Shown here one piece after another: positions 1 through 9,388 of a stretch of 64,000 nt of DNA. The position numbers and the translations under genes are program-made. The notes beneath the pieces are model-generated. The model saw only the letters and a list, made by a program, of their open reading frames with translations. It searched no databases and was not told the DNA's origin. Each line of letters opens with the position of its first letter. Positions within the stretch are counted from its first letter, which is position 1. The stretch is from Bryobacterales bacterium (lineage in GTDB: Bacteria; Acidobacteriota; Terriglobia; Bryobacterales; Bryobacteraceae). The stretch spans positions 42,219-106,218 of the forward strand of contig PLRS01000019.1 of the NCBI GenBank assembly GCA_003164035.1. Reading direction: 5' to 3'.

Positions 1-52
1 GCGTGCCGCGAAGGTCGAACTCGTGACTAACGCCACGCAGTTCGATACGCAT
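1..52 (-). CDS. ABC transporter ATP-binding protein, 5' end only (SsuB/TauB-like)
   Basis: Only the first 17 codons lie in the window; they read MRIELRGVSHEFDLRGT. That is the usual opening beta-strand of nitrate/sulfonate/taurine-type ABC ATPases (an IxLxGVSHxF pattern ahead of the Walker A loop). The gene runs off the left edge. It starts 41 bp after the stop of the permease remnant on the same strand, which is the permease-then-ATPase order expected of such operons. Its substrate cannot be judged from this fragment. Confidence 0.55.
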   Translation of the reverse strand, partial: MRIELRGVSHEFDLRGT

Positions 53-93
53 GCCCAGCGTATGCTGGAATTGTCCCGACTCCGGTGCCGCGG

Positions 94-340
94 TTACCAA
101 CGCATCAACCCCCGTTGCCAGGAAAGCAGCCGATTGCGCACCTTGAACTGGAGCGTGATCAGTCCCGAAAACAAGAGAGACATCAGCAACAGTGCGGCGT
201 ACATGTTAGCGTAGGCAGCCCAACCTTGTGCCCACTGCAGGTAGTAGCCGAATCCGGCCTTCACGCCCAACATTTCGGCGACCACCAACACCGCGAACGA
301 ACTGCCGAGCCCCATAAACAATCCGACGAATAACTCGGGT
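94..340 (-). pseudogene. ABC transporter permease, C-terminal fragment
   Basis: About 80 residues of a BPD_transp_1-type inner-membrane permease remain (SsuC/TauC/NrtB class). They include two hydrophobic helices and the segment ELFVGLFMGLGSSFAVLVVA followed by AEMLGVKAGFGYYL, which matches the last cytoplasmic loop and final helices of that family. A full permease is about 250-280 residues, so roughly the N-terminal two thirds is missing. The frame upstream of residue E runs straight into the tandem repeat array at 341, which only encodes repeat-derived peptide. The gene was therefore cut by that array. It is still followed by an ATPase gene, so the operon was once functional. Confidence 0.65.
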
Positions 341-491
341 GGAAACACGTAGCCTGTCACCGATTTTGTCGGAAACACGTAGCCTGTCACCGATCTTGTT
401 TGGGAAACACGTAGCCTGTCACCGATTTTGTCCTTGTCGGAAACACGTAGCCTGTCACCGATTTTGTCCTGTCACCTGTCACCGATTTTGT
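341..491. repeat. Tandem array of a 30-bp repeat (4 full copies plus a partial)
   Basis: Full copies of a 30-bp unit lie at 341-370, 371-400, 403-432 and 439-468. A truncated copy, preceded by a CCTGTCAC duplication, lies at about 469-491. Each unit begins GGAAACACGTAGCCTGTCAC and ends CGATTTTGTC. Spacing between units is 0, 2 and 6 bp, so there are no spacers and this is not a CRISPR. The array separates two genes that are both missing their 5' parts. Multiple short terminal repeats of this sort occur at the ends of some insertion sequences (IS21-type, for example). An IS end left after loss of the element is the likeliest explanation, but no transposase of that kind is present. Confidence 0.8.
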
Positions 492-494
492 TTC

Positions 495-824
495 AGCAGC
501 GCGGAAGCGTGGTCGTGGTCGAGTGCGAGGGCGCACCTGAGCGGGCCCGAGGCCGAGGAAATCGCGCTATTAGACTGGCAAGATTGGGGTAAGCGGGGCG
601 GAGCAGGGAGCTGGGAAGAACTACAGCGCCAGCCGGACGATCTTCGACAATGGCAGCGACTCCAACGGGCGACCTACGCGTCGGCCCCGTCAGGAGGGAT
701 GGAGTTTGTAAAGGAAATGGAACAACGATTCGGCCGGCAGTGGCGGCGGCGAGGGCGGCCGAGCCGGGAGATGAGCAAAGCGGAAAAGGGGACGGAGCCG
801 ATTGCGCCTTTTTCGGCAGCATGA
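495..824 (+). pseudogene. REP-associated (RAYT-like, Y1_Tnp family) transposase remnant, C-terminal part
   Basis: The frame after the repeat array reads WSWSSARAHL and later RATYASAPSGGMEFVKEMEQ, then RFGRQWRRRGRPSRE. These are the hallmarks of the C-terminal half of REP-associated tyrosine transposases: a WSSARAHL motif, a 'TY...F...E..FGR' segment and a terminal GRP-basic tail. The catalytic HUH and tyrosine region should lie upstream and is absent, because the frame becomes repeat-derived before residue 52. The protein is therefore inactive. RAYTs are the enzymes thought to mobilise REP/REPIN palindromes, and such palindromes are present further right in this window. Confidence 0.65.
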
Positions 825-885
825 GAAAGTGCAAGTTCAGGCTGACCCGTTTTCCGCGTTTTCCGGACCCGTTTTCCCATTTTGC

Positions 886-937
886 GTTTGACATCGCCTG
901 TGCCCGGTTTGACACTCGATGCTGAAATGTATACACT
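886..937 (+). promoter_or_regulatory. Sigma-A-type promoter with a duplicated GTTTGACA
   Basis: TTGACA at 909-914 is followed after exactly 17 bp by TACACT at 932-937, a good housekeeping promoter. The octamer GTTTGACA occurs twice (886-893 and 907-914), 21 bp apart, which is two helical turns; the upstream copy could be an activator or repressor half-site. Initiation would fall about 5 nt before the ATG at 949, giving an almost leaderless message, in line with the absence of a Shine-Dalgarno sequence. Confidence 0.55.
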
Positions 938-948
938 CACTCTGACCG

Positions 949-2136
<1,188 letters not shown>

Positions 2137-2169
2137 AACTGGCATTGCGCGGCCACAAGATGCGTGCCT

Positions 2170-3978
2170 TTACCAGTTGGTAAAAAGGAATTTGCCGCCG
2201 CTTGCGGCCACCGTGTGCAGTGCCTGTTCGCCTACCAGCCTTGCCAGCCGCTGCACTTGCGGGCCCTCCACTACGATGTAGTAACGCGCGCGCCCGGTCC
2301 ACAGTGTTTGAAAACCGCGGTCGTCGATAAACACGTCCCTCGGCGCGTCCGGCGCATAGGATCCGTAGACCAGGTTGTTCACCCGGCCGTTGAGCAGCAG
2401 CGCCCTCCGATCGGTATAGAAAAACACCGACGAAAACGTGTAATACTGATCGTCCACAATCAGCGTTCCAGGCGGAGCCGCCACCAGCGCTTCCGCCAGC
2501 GGCCGCGACGACATGTACGGATCGAACACCACCAGCGCCAGCCGTGCCGCATGGAAGAACAGGATCATCATCGCCGTCAGCGCAGCTGCCGGAATGGTCC
2601 CGCGCCGCGCCGCCAGCCACGCTCCCGCGGCTCCGATCGCGAACGCGATGCCCGCCACCGCCAGCGGCAGCCGCAAATAGGCAAATGCCCGCAACGTCAA
2701 ATCGGACATGTGCCCCAGCGAAAGCGTGTACACGGAAACGTCGGCGCGCTGGTTCAGGGCCGCGGCAATATCGCCGGGCGTGGGCACCCCCCGCACCATC
2801 CACAGAATCGCCGCTACCGCGACTGCCGCCAGAGTCGCCAGCGCCGCTACCGCGTGGGTACCGTAAGCGGCCATTCGCGGGGACCTCCCGGTAGCGCTCG
2901 CGAGACCCGATCCCAGCAGCAGCGCCAGCGCGGGATAGCAGGGCATCGAATAATACTCCTGGGTCGTCGAAAAAGTGAAAAACACCAGAATGAAGCCCGT
3001 CCAACAGAGCGCCAGGAGCCGCACCCGCGCCGCGCGGTCCCGGCCGCGATATTTCAGCTTCGCCAGCGTGAGAAGATACACGCTCCACGGAAAAAGCCAT
3101 AACAGATGAAAAATCCAGAAATAGAGCCGCGGCATGGTGTTGTAATCGCGCGGATAGCGCCGGTTCAAGAAGCGCAGTAAGTGCTCGTTGATAAAGTAAA
3201 ACCAGAAAAATCCATGATAGGACCCCCGTTCGCTGTGCATGGTGAAATCGAAGTACGGAGGATTCGATAAAGTTGCCAGCACGTGCCACGGCGCCGCGAT
3301 GGCCAGCAAAAGTACCATCCCCGGGAGGGGCCGCAAGCGCCGCCATGTCTCCCGAGTCCATAACTGCCCGGTAATCGCAAGATAGAGCAGTCCCGCCGCC
3401 ACGGGAAACACTCCGGCGATCAGACCTTTCAAAAGCAGTCCGGCGCCCAACGACGCCCACATGCAAAGCGCCCATCGCGCCGGGTGCGTTTCCCCCTCTT
3501 CGAGCGCCCGCAGCAGGCTGAATAGAGCCACCGCGATCGCCAGCGTCAGCATGACGTCCGGGATCAGAACGCGGGTAAACAGGAACATTCCGACGCACGT
3601 CCCCAACGCCAGGCCCGCATACAGGCCGGCGCGGCGTCCGAACGCCCACGCCCCGAACCGCGCCGTCACCAGGCACAGCAGCACCGCCGACAGAGCGATG
3701 GGTATCCGCGCGGCCCAATCGTGGACACCGAACAACCGGAACGACACCGCGATCGTCCAGTACTTCAGGGGCGCCTTTTCGAGATAGGCGACGCCGTCGA
3801 GGCGCGCCGTCACCCAATCGCCCGATTGCAGCATGGTGCGGGCAATCTGCGCCTGTACCGCGTCCACGTCGTCCATCAAAGAGGGTGGGCTGACGATACA
3901 GGCGAGAAAGACAAACATCGCTACCAGGGCGACAGGTATAGCATAGCCACGGCCGCCGCCCTCGATTTGTTCATCCAT
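2170..3978 (-). CDS. ArnT/PMT-like (GT83) membrane glycosyltransferase
   Basis: This 602-residue polytopic inner-membrane protein has the GT-C fold signature of lipid-linked sugar transferases. After the first helix the first periplasmic loop reads PPSLMDDVDAVQAQIARTML, carrying the acidic residues expected for the catalytic site (a DE/DD motif). It is followed by LEKAPLKYWTIAVSFRLFG, the 'KPPL.YW' motif of ArnT/PMT proteins. About 11-12 hydrophobic segments precede a soluble C-terminal domain of about 150 residues. The likely role is transfer of a sugar from polyprenyl phosphate to a lipid or protein in the periplasm. The start lacks a strong ribosome-binding site. It lies 109 bp downstream of the mannonate-dehydratase-like gene on the same strand. 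Confidence 0.85.
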   Translation of the reverse strand: MDEQIEGGGRGYAIPVALVAMFVFLACIVSPPSLMDDVDAVQAQIARTMLQSGDWVTARLDGVAYLEKAPLKYWTIAVSFRLFGVHDWAARIPIALSAVLLCLVTARFGAWAFGRRAGLYAGLALGTCVGMFLFTRVLIPDVMLTLAIAVALFSLLRALEEGETHPARWALCMWASLGAGLLLKGLIAGVFPVAAGLLYLAITGQLWTRETWRRLRPLPGMVLLLAIAAPWHVLATLSNPPYFDFTMHSERGSYHGFFWFYFINEHLLRFLNRRYPRDYNTMPRLYFWIFHLLWLFPWSVYLLTLAKLKYRGRDRAARVRLLALCWTGFILVFFTFSTTQEYYSMPCYPALALLLGSGLASATGRSPRMAAYGTHAVAALATLAAVAVAAILWMVRGVPTPGDIAAALNQRADVSVYTLSLGHMSDLTLRAFAYLRLPLAVAGIAFAIGAAGAWLAARRGTIPAAALTAMMILFFHAARLALVVFDPYMSSRPLAEALVAAPPGTLIVDDQYYTFSSVFFYTDRRALLLNGRVNNLVYGSYAPDAPRDVFIDDRGFQTLWTGRARYYIVVEGPQVQRLARLVGEQALHTVAASGGKFLFTNW

Positions 3979-4087
3979 GACCTATGGAATCCGGGTCGGG
4001 GCGTGGTTTGGCCCCAGTGAGGAACAGCGGGGCGGTGCCCGGCCGGACCGGTCCTCAGGTCGCCAACCCGCCCCACTAAGCAGCGCC

Positions 4088-5449
4088 TTATACCGACTCC
4101 AGAGCCGCCTGCATCATGGCCCGGGCATACGCCACGCTGTAGGTAATCCCGGTGGGGCCCCCGCCGCCGGGATAGCCGCCGATGCGGCCGCCGGGCGCGA
4201 TGCGGTCCCGGTCCGTGTCGAGCGCACGCGGGTGCTCGGGGTAAATCGTCCCGGTGTACTTGTTCCGCACCAGAGCCTTCATCACACCGAACAGGTCGCC
4301 CATGCCCGCGTCGATGAACACTTCCTGGTATTTTTCATAGGGCTTGACTACCAGCACGTTGCGGTAGTGGCAATGGTTGATGCGCTTGCGGCTGGCGAAG
4401 TAATCCGCCACTTGCACCGGGTCCTCGCCCATCTCACGAGTAACGCCGCAATCGAAGGTGATGCCGTTGGCGGGGCTGTTGACGATTTCAATAAGATGCT
4501 TCCAGCCGGCCACGGTTCCCATGATCTGCTGGGACCCGCGGCTGATGGGTGCCGGGGGATCGTTGGGATGGAGCGCCATGCGCACTCCCGCCTTCTCGGC
4601 CACTGGAATCACAGCCTTCAGAAAGTAAGTGATGTTAGCCCACATTTCCTGCAGGTTATGGGCGCCTTCATCGGCCAGCGGCGGCAGGTCCTTGAACTTC
4701 ACTTTTCTGGCGTTGGGAAAAGCCGCCAAAGTCTCGGGAGTGATCTGGCCGCCGGCGTCGCGGTAGATGGGCTGCACCACGCGGCCGTTCTCGTCGATAA
4801 GTAATTCGAGCTCGTAGTCGAAGCCCGTGTAGCCCGCCCCGGCCCTGCCGACTGTCTCGTAATAGCCCTCGACGGCGCGGTGCGCGTAGAAGTTGTACTC
4901 CACCACGGGCAGACCGGCCTTGCCGGCGGCCTCGATCGAAGCGAGGAACGGCTCCATGTCCTTGGCCCGGCTGTCTCTGCCATAAATGACGCTGGCCGGG
5001 AGGTTGATCATCGAGTTATAAGCCACCAGGCCGGCGTCCTTGGCGGTTTGGACCGCGCCGCGAATACTCTCTTCCGTCCAGTTTCCCACCGGTACGCCGA
5101 TGACATGAGTGACACCGATCTGCCGGAGGCGCCGATAGGCGGCCGGGAGGTTTCGGACAAAGCCGCCGCGCCCTCCGGATTCGGTTTCGGCGGGCGGCGG
5201 CGGCGCGGCGGGAGTCAGAAAGCCGCCGAAGCCACCCGCGCCTCTGCCCGCCGGCGCCGCCGGCGGAGACTGCAGGCCGGCGGGCAGAGGCCCGCCGCCG
5301 TCGCCGGGCGATAAGGACAGTTTGGGCGTGTCGGGGCCTTCCTCAATCGGCCACTTTCGCGGTGCCGGCGCGGCGGCCCCAGTTGGCAGAGATTGCGCGA
5401 TGGCCGCGCCCCCTACCCCTTGCATCATTCTTCTTCGTGAAAATTCCAT
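4088..5449 (-). CDS. Mannonate-dehydratase-like enzyme (UxuA family) with Tat-type signal
   Basis: The start at 5449 gives 453 residues and puts SRRRMMQGVGGAAIA, a twin-arginine-type signal, at the N-terminus; the frame stays open further upstream but without family-like sequence. The body is a TIM-barrel of the mannonate dehydratase/xylose-isomerase-like group: MALHPNDPPAP matches the family's CIHPDDPP metal-site strand, and FDCG and HCHYRN match the later Cys/His metal ligands. A glycine/proline-rich insert of about 50 residues after the signal is unusual. Cytosolic UxuA has no signal, so this is a paralogue with a possibly extracytoplasmic role. The gene sits directly downstream of a TonB-dependent receptor, suggesting uptake or processing of a uronate-type compound. 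Confidence 0.75.
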   Translation of the reverse strand: MEFSRRRMMQGVGGAAIAQSLPTGAAAPAPRKWPIEEGPDTPKLSLSPGDGGGPLPAGLQSPPAAPAGRGAGGFGGFLTPAAPPPPAETESGGRGGFVRNLPAAYRRLRQIGVTHVIGVPVGNWTEESIRGAVQTAKDAGLVAYNSMINLPASVIYGRDSRAKDMEPFLASIEAAGKAGLPVVEYNFYAHRAVEGYYETVGRAGAGYTGFDYELELLIDENGRVVQPIYRDAGGQITPETLAAFPNARKVKFKDLPPLADEGAHNLQEMWANITYFLKAVIPVAEKAGVRMALHPNDPPAPISRGSQQIMGTVAGWKHLIEIVNSPANGITFDCGVTREMGEDPVQVADYFASRKRINHCHYRNVLVVKPYEKYQEVFIDAGMGDLFGVMKALVRNKYTGTIYPEHPRALDTDRDRIAPGGRIGGYPGGGGPTGITYSVAYARAMMQAALESV

Positions 5450-5486
5450 GATATCGTCCCCATCATAACGAAGTGCGTTTCCGCCG

Positions 5487-5524
5487 GGTGGAGCGGGGTT
5501 TGGGCGGGCTACCCCCGCTCTACC
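5487..5524. repeat. Imperfect hairpin between the receptor and the dehydratase-like gene
   Basis: The arms 5487-5498 (GGTGGAGCGGGG) and 5513-5524 (CCCCGCTCTACC) pair over 12 bp with one mismatch around a 14-nt loop. It lies 16 bp past the receptor stop and 38 bp before the dehydratase start (minus strand). It could be a REP-type palindrome or an attenuator between the two genes. There is no U-tract, so a simple terminator is less likely. Confidence 0.5.
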
Positions 5525-5539
5525 GCGGCGGTCTTCCAT

Positions 5540-8500
5540 CTACCAGCTTAGCTTGAGCACGAAGTTCATCAGCGGTTCGCCGGCGAAAGAAGCCGTCGTC
5601 TGATCGCCGGTGATCTTGCCGAACAACTGCGGGTTCAGGAAGTCCACCTGCGTGCTCGGGTTGGCGAAGCCGTAATTGTGGAACGGATTCTGCATGTCGA
5701 AGCGGAACTGCAGGTTCCAGCGCTCTCTAATCTTGAAATTCTTGGAGGCGGAAGCCTGCGAGTAAATGATCCCCGGCCCGGTCACGATATTGCGTCCCGC
5801 GTTTCCGGGTGTGAAGGCCGCCGGAGCGGTGAAGCAGTTGACCTTGAGCAGCGGGTTTTCCAGCGACTGATTGAAACGGTTGCCACCGATGGCCTTACCC
5901 AGCCCAAACTCCTTCATGGTAATGTCGCTGCAAGCCAGGTTGGGCACCCAGTTGCCGATACTGGTGGGAAACTCGTTGTTGGGGTTGTCGGTGAAGCTGA
6001 AACTCATGGGATTGCCGGTCATGAAGGTCTGGACCCAGGCAATGTTGTAGCCGCCGATGAGAAAGTCCAGAACGCGGCTGTGATTCAGGAAGTGGCGGCC
6101 TTTGCCGATGGGAAGATTGTAAGTGGCGCTGGTGACGAAGACCTGGTGCCGGTCGTACCCGGCGCGGCCCTTATTCAGCTCGCGGTCGGTAGTGGGCGCC
6201 ACACCAGTGCACGAGCCATAATCCGAGTCACAATCGTCGATCGCCTTGGACATGGTGTAAAACGTGTCCAGCACCAGCCCTTGGGAGTAACGTTTCTGGA
6301 ATTGGACCGTGCCCGCGTGGTAGGTGGAGTGCCCCGTATTGGCCATTTGGGTGACGGTGCCGAACTGCGGATACGGCAGATAGTTCTGGGTCGCGGCCAG
6401 AGCGGCAGACTGCAGGGTGGGATTGCCGGCTCCGAAACTGGTCGGGAACACGTTGATATTCCAGCTCTCGATCAGGTGTACGCCGGCGGATCCCTGGTAC
6501 ATCAGCTTGAACAGGTTGTTGGGGCTGACCTGATATTCCGCCGTGCCGTTCCAGTTCATGACGTAACCGGGGTGCAGGTTGCCGACCATCCAATAGGCGG
6601 TCCGTGAGCTGTAGTTCGTGCCGATGTAAGTGGAGGCATCATCGGACAAAATATTATACTGGACCGGCGCCGGACCCTGGCTGAGCTGGAACAGCGGCCG
6701 CGGATCGCCCGGCGCGCGCGCCTGCGCCACCTGGGCCTGGTACTCGTCGAACTGTTGTAGCGCATTGGGGAAGCGGATATCGATGGTGTTGATTCCGAAA
6801 CCTCCGCGCAATACCAACTTGTTGAACGGATGGTACGCCCAGCCGATGCGCGGCTGGAAATCCCGGAGGCTGCGCGAACTCAGCTCACCGGTCGGGTGGA
6901 CAATGGCACCCATCAGTCCGGTCAGAGGATCCACCGTGGTGGGGCTGAAGTTGCTCTCCAGGCCGTGTGCGGTGTGATAAGGGCTCTCGGTGGACCAGCG
7001 CAGGCCGACATTCAAAGTCAGGTTTTTCGAGGCTTTCCAGTCGTCCTGGACATAGAGGCTGTTGATAGCGTCCCGCGGCAGCCAGGTGGTGGTGTAGGTG
7101 GTGAAGTTGGCTTGCGCCACCGATCCCAGCTCGAACGCGGCGAGAAGGTTGCCGGGAGTGGCGGTCGCGGCCGCCCCGCTCGGCTGCAGCCCGGCCGTCA
7201 TGTTGTTGAACTGGAAAATGCCGCTGGGCTGGCCCAACTGAAAGTAATTGGCCCGGAAATCGAGGACCTCATACCCCATCTTGAAGGCGTGCGTGCCGGC
7301 CATCTTGCTGAAATCGTCGCGCAGCGACAACGTCTCGCGAATATCGCGGGAGGGACCCGGGACGGTGAGGCCGTACATCGTGTTCAGCGCTGGAGCGCTG
7401 GTATAACCCGATGCCGCGGTCGAACTGAACGACGGCATCAACAGTGGGCTGTCATTCGGAATGCCAAGCTGGGAGGGCCAGTTTTCGTTGTAAGACGGCA
7501 CGAAAGTGTCGTTCCGGGCCCTGTAATAGCCTACCCGGAAGTCGTTGAAGGCGGTGGGGCCGATAAGGTACGATGCGCCAATGGAGTAGCTCTGCTCGGT
7601 GAATGGAGTGAGAGTCCCGTTAGCGCCGTCGAAGACCGGCAGAGCGACGCTGGTAGGCCGCCCATGACCGCTCTCGTGGTTGTAAGTGTAGCTGCCGAAC
7701 AGCTTGAAGCTGGGATTGATCTGCTCATCGACGCGCCCGGAATAGTCTTCGTAGTAGGTGCGCGATTTCGCCTCGTAAGTATAATTGCTCACCGGACCGG
7801 TGCTGCTCAGGGATCCGGCCTGGTTCGGAGGCACCCATGGGTTCATGGAAATGATTTTCGCCGCCACCGGATCGAACCGGCTCGTGGGGACGATATTGCC
7901 CGGTAGGGGGCTGCGGGTCCAGGTACCGTTGGCAAGCTGGGTGGTGGTGAGAGGATCGTAGAGCTGCGAGCCCAGTCCGCCGAAGGTGAAGTCGCCGCCC
8001 AATTCCGCCGGGGTGGGTGTTTGACTGGTATAGGCGGCAGCCTTTTTTTCGATCAGTTTCTGGTAGCCGACATACCAAAATGTCTTGTTGCGGCCGTTGT
8101 AGACATGGGGGATGACTACCGGGCCGCCCCCGGATCCATCCGGCTGCATGAACCACGCGGGCACGCCATCGGGCGCCCCCGGCTGCGCTTGCGAGGTCCT
8201 GTACTGGTTGAAGAACTGGCGTTCCGTCATGCTTCGTGTCCGGCCATAATCGGAAACCATGCCGTGAAAGCCGTTGGTTCCGCTCTTGTTGACTACGGTC
8301 ACGATTCCGCCGGTGGAATGGCCGAACTCCGCTGGCAACGTCCCGGTCAGGACTTTGACTTCTTCCACGGAATTCTCTACCGGTTTGATGTCGTTCCCGG
8401 TGCTGGCCAGAGGATCGTTACCGAGCATGCCGTCCGAGAACACGGCCGTTCCGGTGGAGCGTTGGCCGGCGACGTTAAACCCGCCCAGCGACCCGCCATA

Positions 8501-9007
8501 AGCGTAGCCGTTCATGGTCATCCCCGGCACCAGGTCGAGCGAGTTCAGGACGTAGCGCTGGTACAACGGCACTGTGTACAGTGTGTCGCCCTCGGTCACC
8601 GTGCCGGTGGAAGACGTCTCGGTTTCGAGCAGCGTGCTCAAGGCCGAAACCTGGACCGACTCGCTCAGTTGGCCCAACTCGAGTCTCACGTTCACCGGCA
8701 GGACGTCGCCCACCTGGAGAGTGATTCCGCTCTGGACCAGGCGTTTGAAGCCGGCGGCTTCGAAGGTCAGCCGGTACGAGCCGGGGATTAGCGCCGGCAC
8801 CCGATATACGCCGTCCGGATTACTGCTCACTTTGGTTTCGAAATTGGTCTCGATTTGAACCACGGTCACCTGGACGTTGGGGACCGCGGCGCCGCTAGGA
8901 TCGGTTAACGTTCCGGTAATCGTCCCCGTGCTGATCTGGCAATAGGCGACAGCGGCCGTTGTCAGACACGCCGCCCACAAGAGCAAACTCGTTCGAAACA
9001 CTCGCAT
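5540..9007 (-). CDS. TonB-dependent receptor, Oar-like, with carboxypeptidase-regulatory-like domain
   Basis: The start at 9007 follows a strong TTCAGGAGG ribosome-binding site and begins with a Sec signal (MRVFRTSLLLWAACLTTAAV). The 1155-residue protein then has a CarboxypepD_reg-like domain (about residues 25-110, GTITGTLTDPSGAAVPNVQV), a plug domain (TEFGHSTGG-type segment near residue 230) and a beta-barrel of more than 800 residues. It ends in LKLSW, a C-terminal aromatic residue typical of outer-membrane barrels. It belongs to the acidobacterial Oar family, thought to import glycan pieces or act in adhesion. The downstream mannonate-dehydratase-like gene hints at a uronate-containing substrate. 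Confidence 0.9.
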   Translation of the reverse strand: MRVFRTSLLLWAACLTTAAVAYCQISTGTITGTLTDPSGAAVPNVQVTVVQIETNFETKVSSNPDGVYRVPALIPGSYRLTFEAAGFKRLVQSGITLQVGDVLPVNVRLELGQLSESVQVSALSTLLETETSSTGTVTEGDTLYTVPLYQRYVLNSLDLVPGMTMNGYAYGGSLGGFNVAGQRSTGTAVFSDGMLGNDPLASTGNDIKPVENSVEEVKVLTGTLPAEFGHSTGGIVTVVNKSGTNGFHGMVSDYGRTRSMTERQFFNQYRTSQAQPGAPDGVPAWFMQPDGSGGGPVVIPHVYNGRNKTFWYVGYQKLIEKKAAAYTSQTPTPAELGGDFTFGGLGSQLYDPLTTTQLANGTWTRSPLPGNIVPTSRFDPVAAKIISMNPWVPPNQAGSLSSTGPVSNYTYEAKSRTYYEDYSGRVDEQINPSFKLFGSYTYNHESGHGRPTSVALPVFDGANGTLTPFTEQSYSIGASYLIGPTAFNDFRVGYYRARNDTFVPSYNENWPSQLGIPNDSPLLMPSFSSTAASGYTSAPALNTMYGLTVPGPSRDIRETLSLRDDFSKMAGTHAFKMGYEVLDFRANYFQLGQPSGIFQFNNMTAGLQPSGAAATATPGNLLAAFELGSVAQANFTTYTTTWLPRDAINSLYVQDDWKASKNLTLNVGLRWSTESPYHTAHGLESNFSPTTVDPLTGLMGAIVHPTGELSSRSLRDFQPRIGWAYHPFNKLVLRGGFGINTIDIRFPNALQQFDEYQAQVAQARAPGDPRPLFQLSQGPAPVQYNILSDDASTYIGTNYSSRTAYWMVGNLHPGYVMNWNGTAEYQVSPNNLFKLMYQGSAGVHLIESWNINVFPTSFGAGNPTLQSAALAATQNYLPYPQFGTVTQMANTGHSTYHAGTVQFQKRYSQGLVLDTFYTMSKAIDDCDSDYGSCTGVAPTTDRELNKGRAGYDRHQVFVTSATYNLPIGKGRHFLNHSRVLDFLIGGYNIAWVQTFMTGNPMSFSFTDNPNNEFPTSIGNWVPNLACSDITMKEFGLGKAIGGNRFNQSLENPLLKVNCFTAPAAFTPGNAGRNIVTGPGIIYSQASASKNFKIRERWNLQFRFDMQNPFHNYGFANPSTQVDFLNPQLFGKITGDQTTASFAGEPLMNFVLKLSW

Positions 9008-9388
9008 GGTGCCTCCTGAAACTAGTTTTCTGTAATAAGTATCGGACGCGGTTGGTCGCGATCTGTAAGGCGCTGGGAGCGGCATGAGTGCGGATTGTGT
9101 CGTTTGCGCGGACGAGGGATTCTCGCGAGCCGTTTGACTCTCGCGTAGGACGTGCGAACGTAACTCTCCACCCGGCGGACTCCAAAGCCGCCTCAGCGAT
9201 CCGGCTATTCATCCGGTGCCCCTAAAACACAAAAAGCTAATATAGTTTGCACTTAGGGCGTGTGGTTGTCAAGCGCAAAAGCAAAGCGCAAAAGCAAAGC
9301 GCTGCAAAGGGTCGGGTGTGCCGGGAGAAAAGGAGATTGAACCCCTGATGGGGCGGAATCGGCGCCGGCCCTCCGGCCGCGCTTCCAC
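9008..9388. other. Intergenic stretch upstream of the receptor
   Basis: No convincing gene was seen. A 13-bp unit (AGCGCAAAAGCAA) is repeated in tandem at 9272-9297. On the minus strand TTGACA (revcomp of about 9265-9270) and TATATT (about 9237-9242) could be promoter elements for the receptor, but their 22-bp spacing is too long for a standard promoter. A GC-rich inverted repeat (about 9360-9385) just past the stop of the next gene could act as its terminator. Confidence 0.4.

Noticed and set aside
341..491. Possible CRISPR array
   Set aside because: Units of 30 bp are adjacent or spaced by 2-6 bp, so there are no spacers, and no cas-like gene is near.
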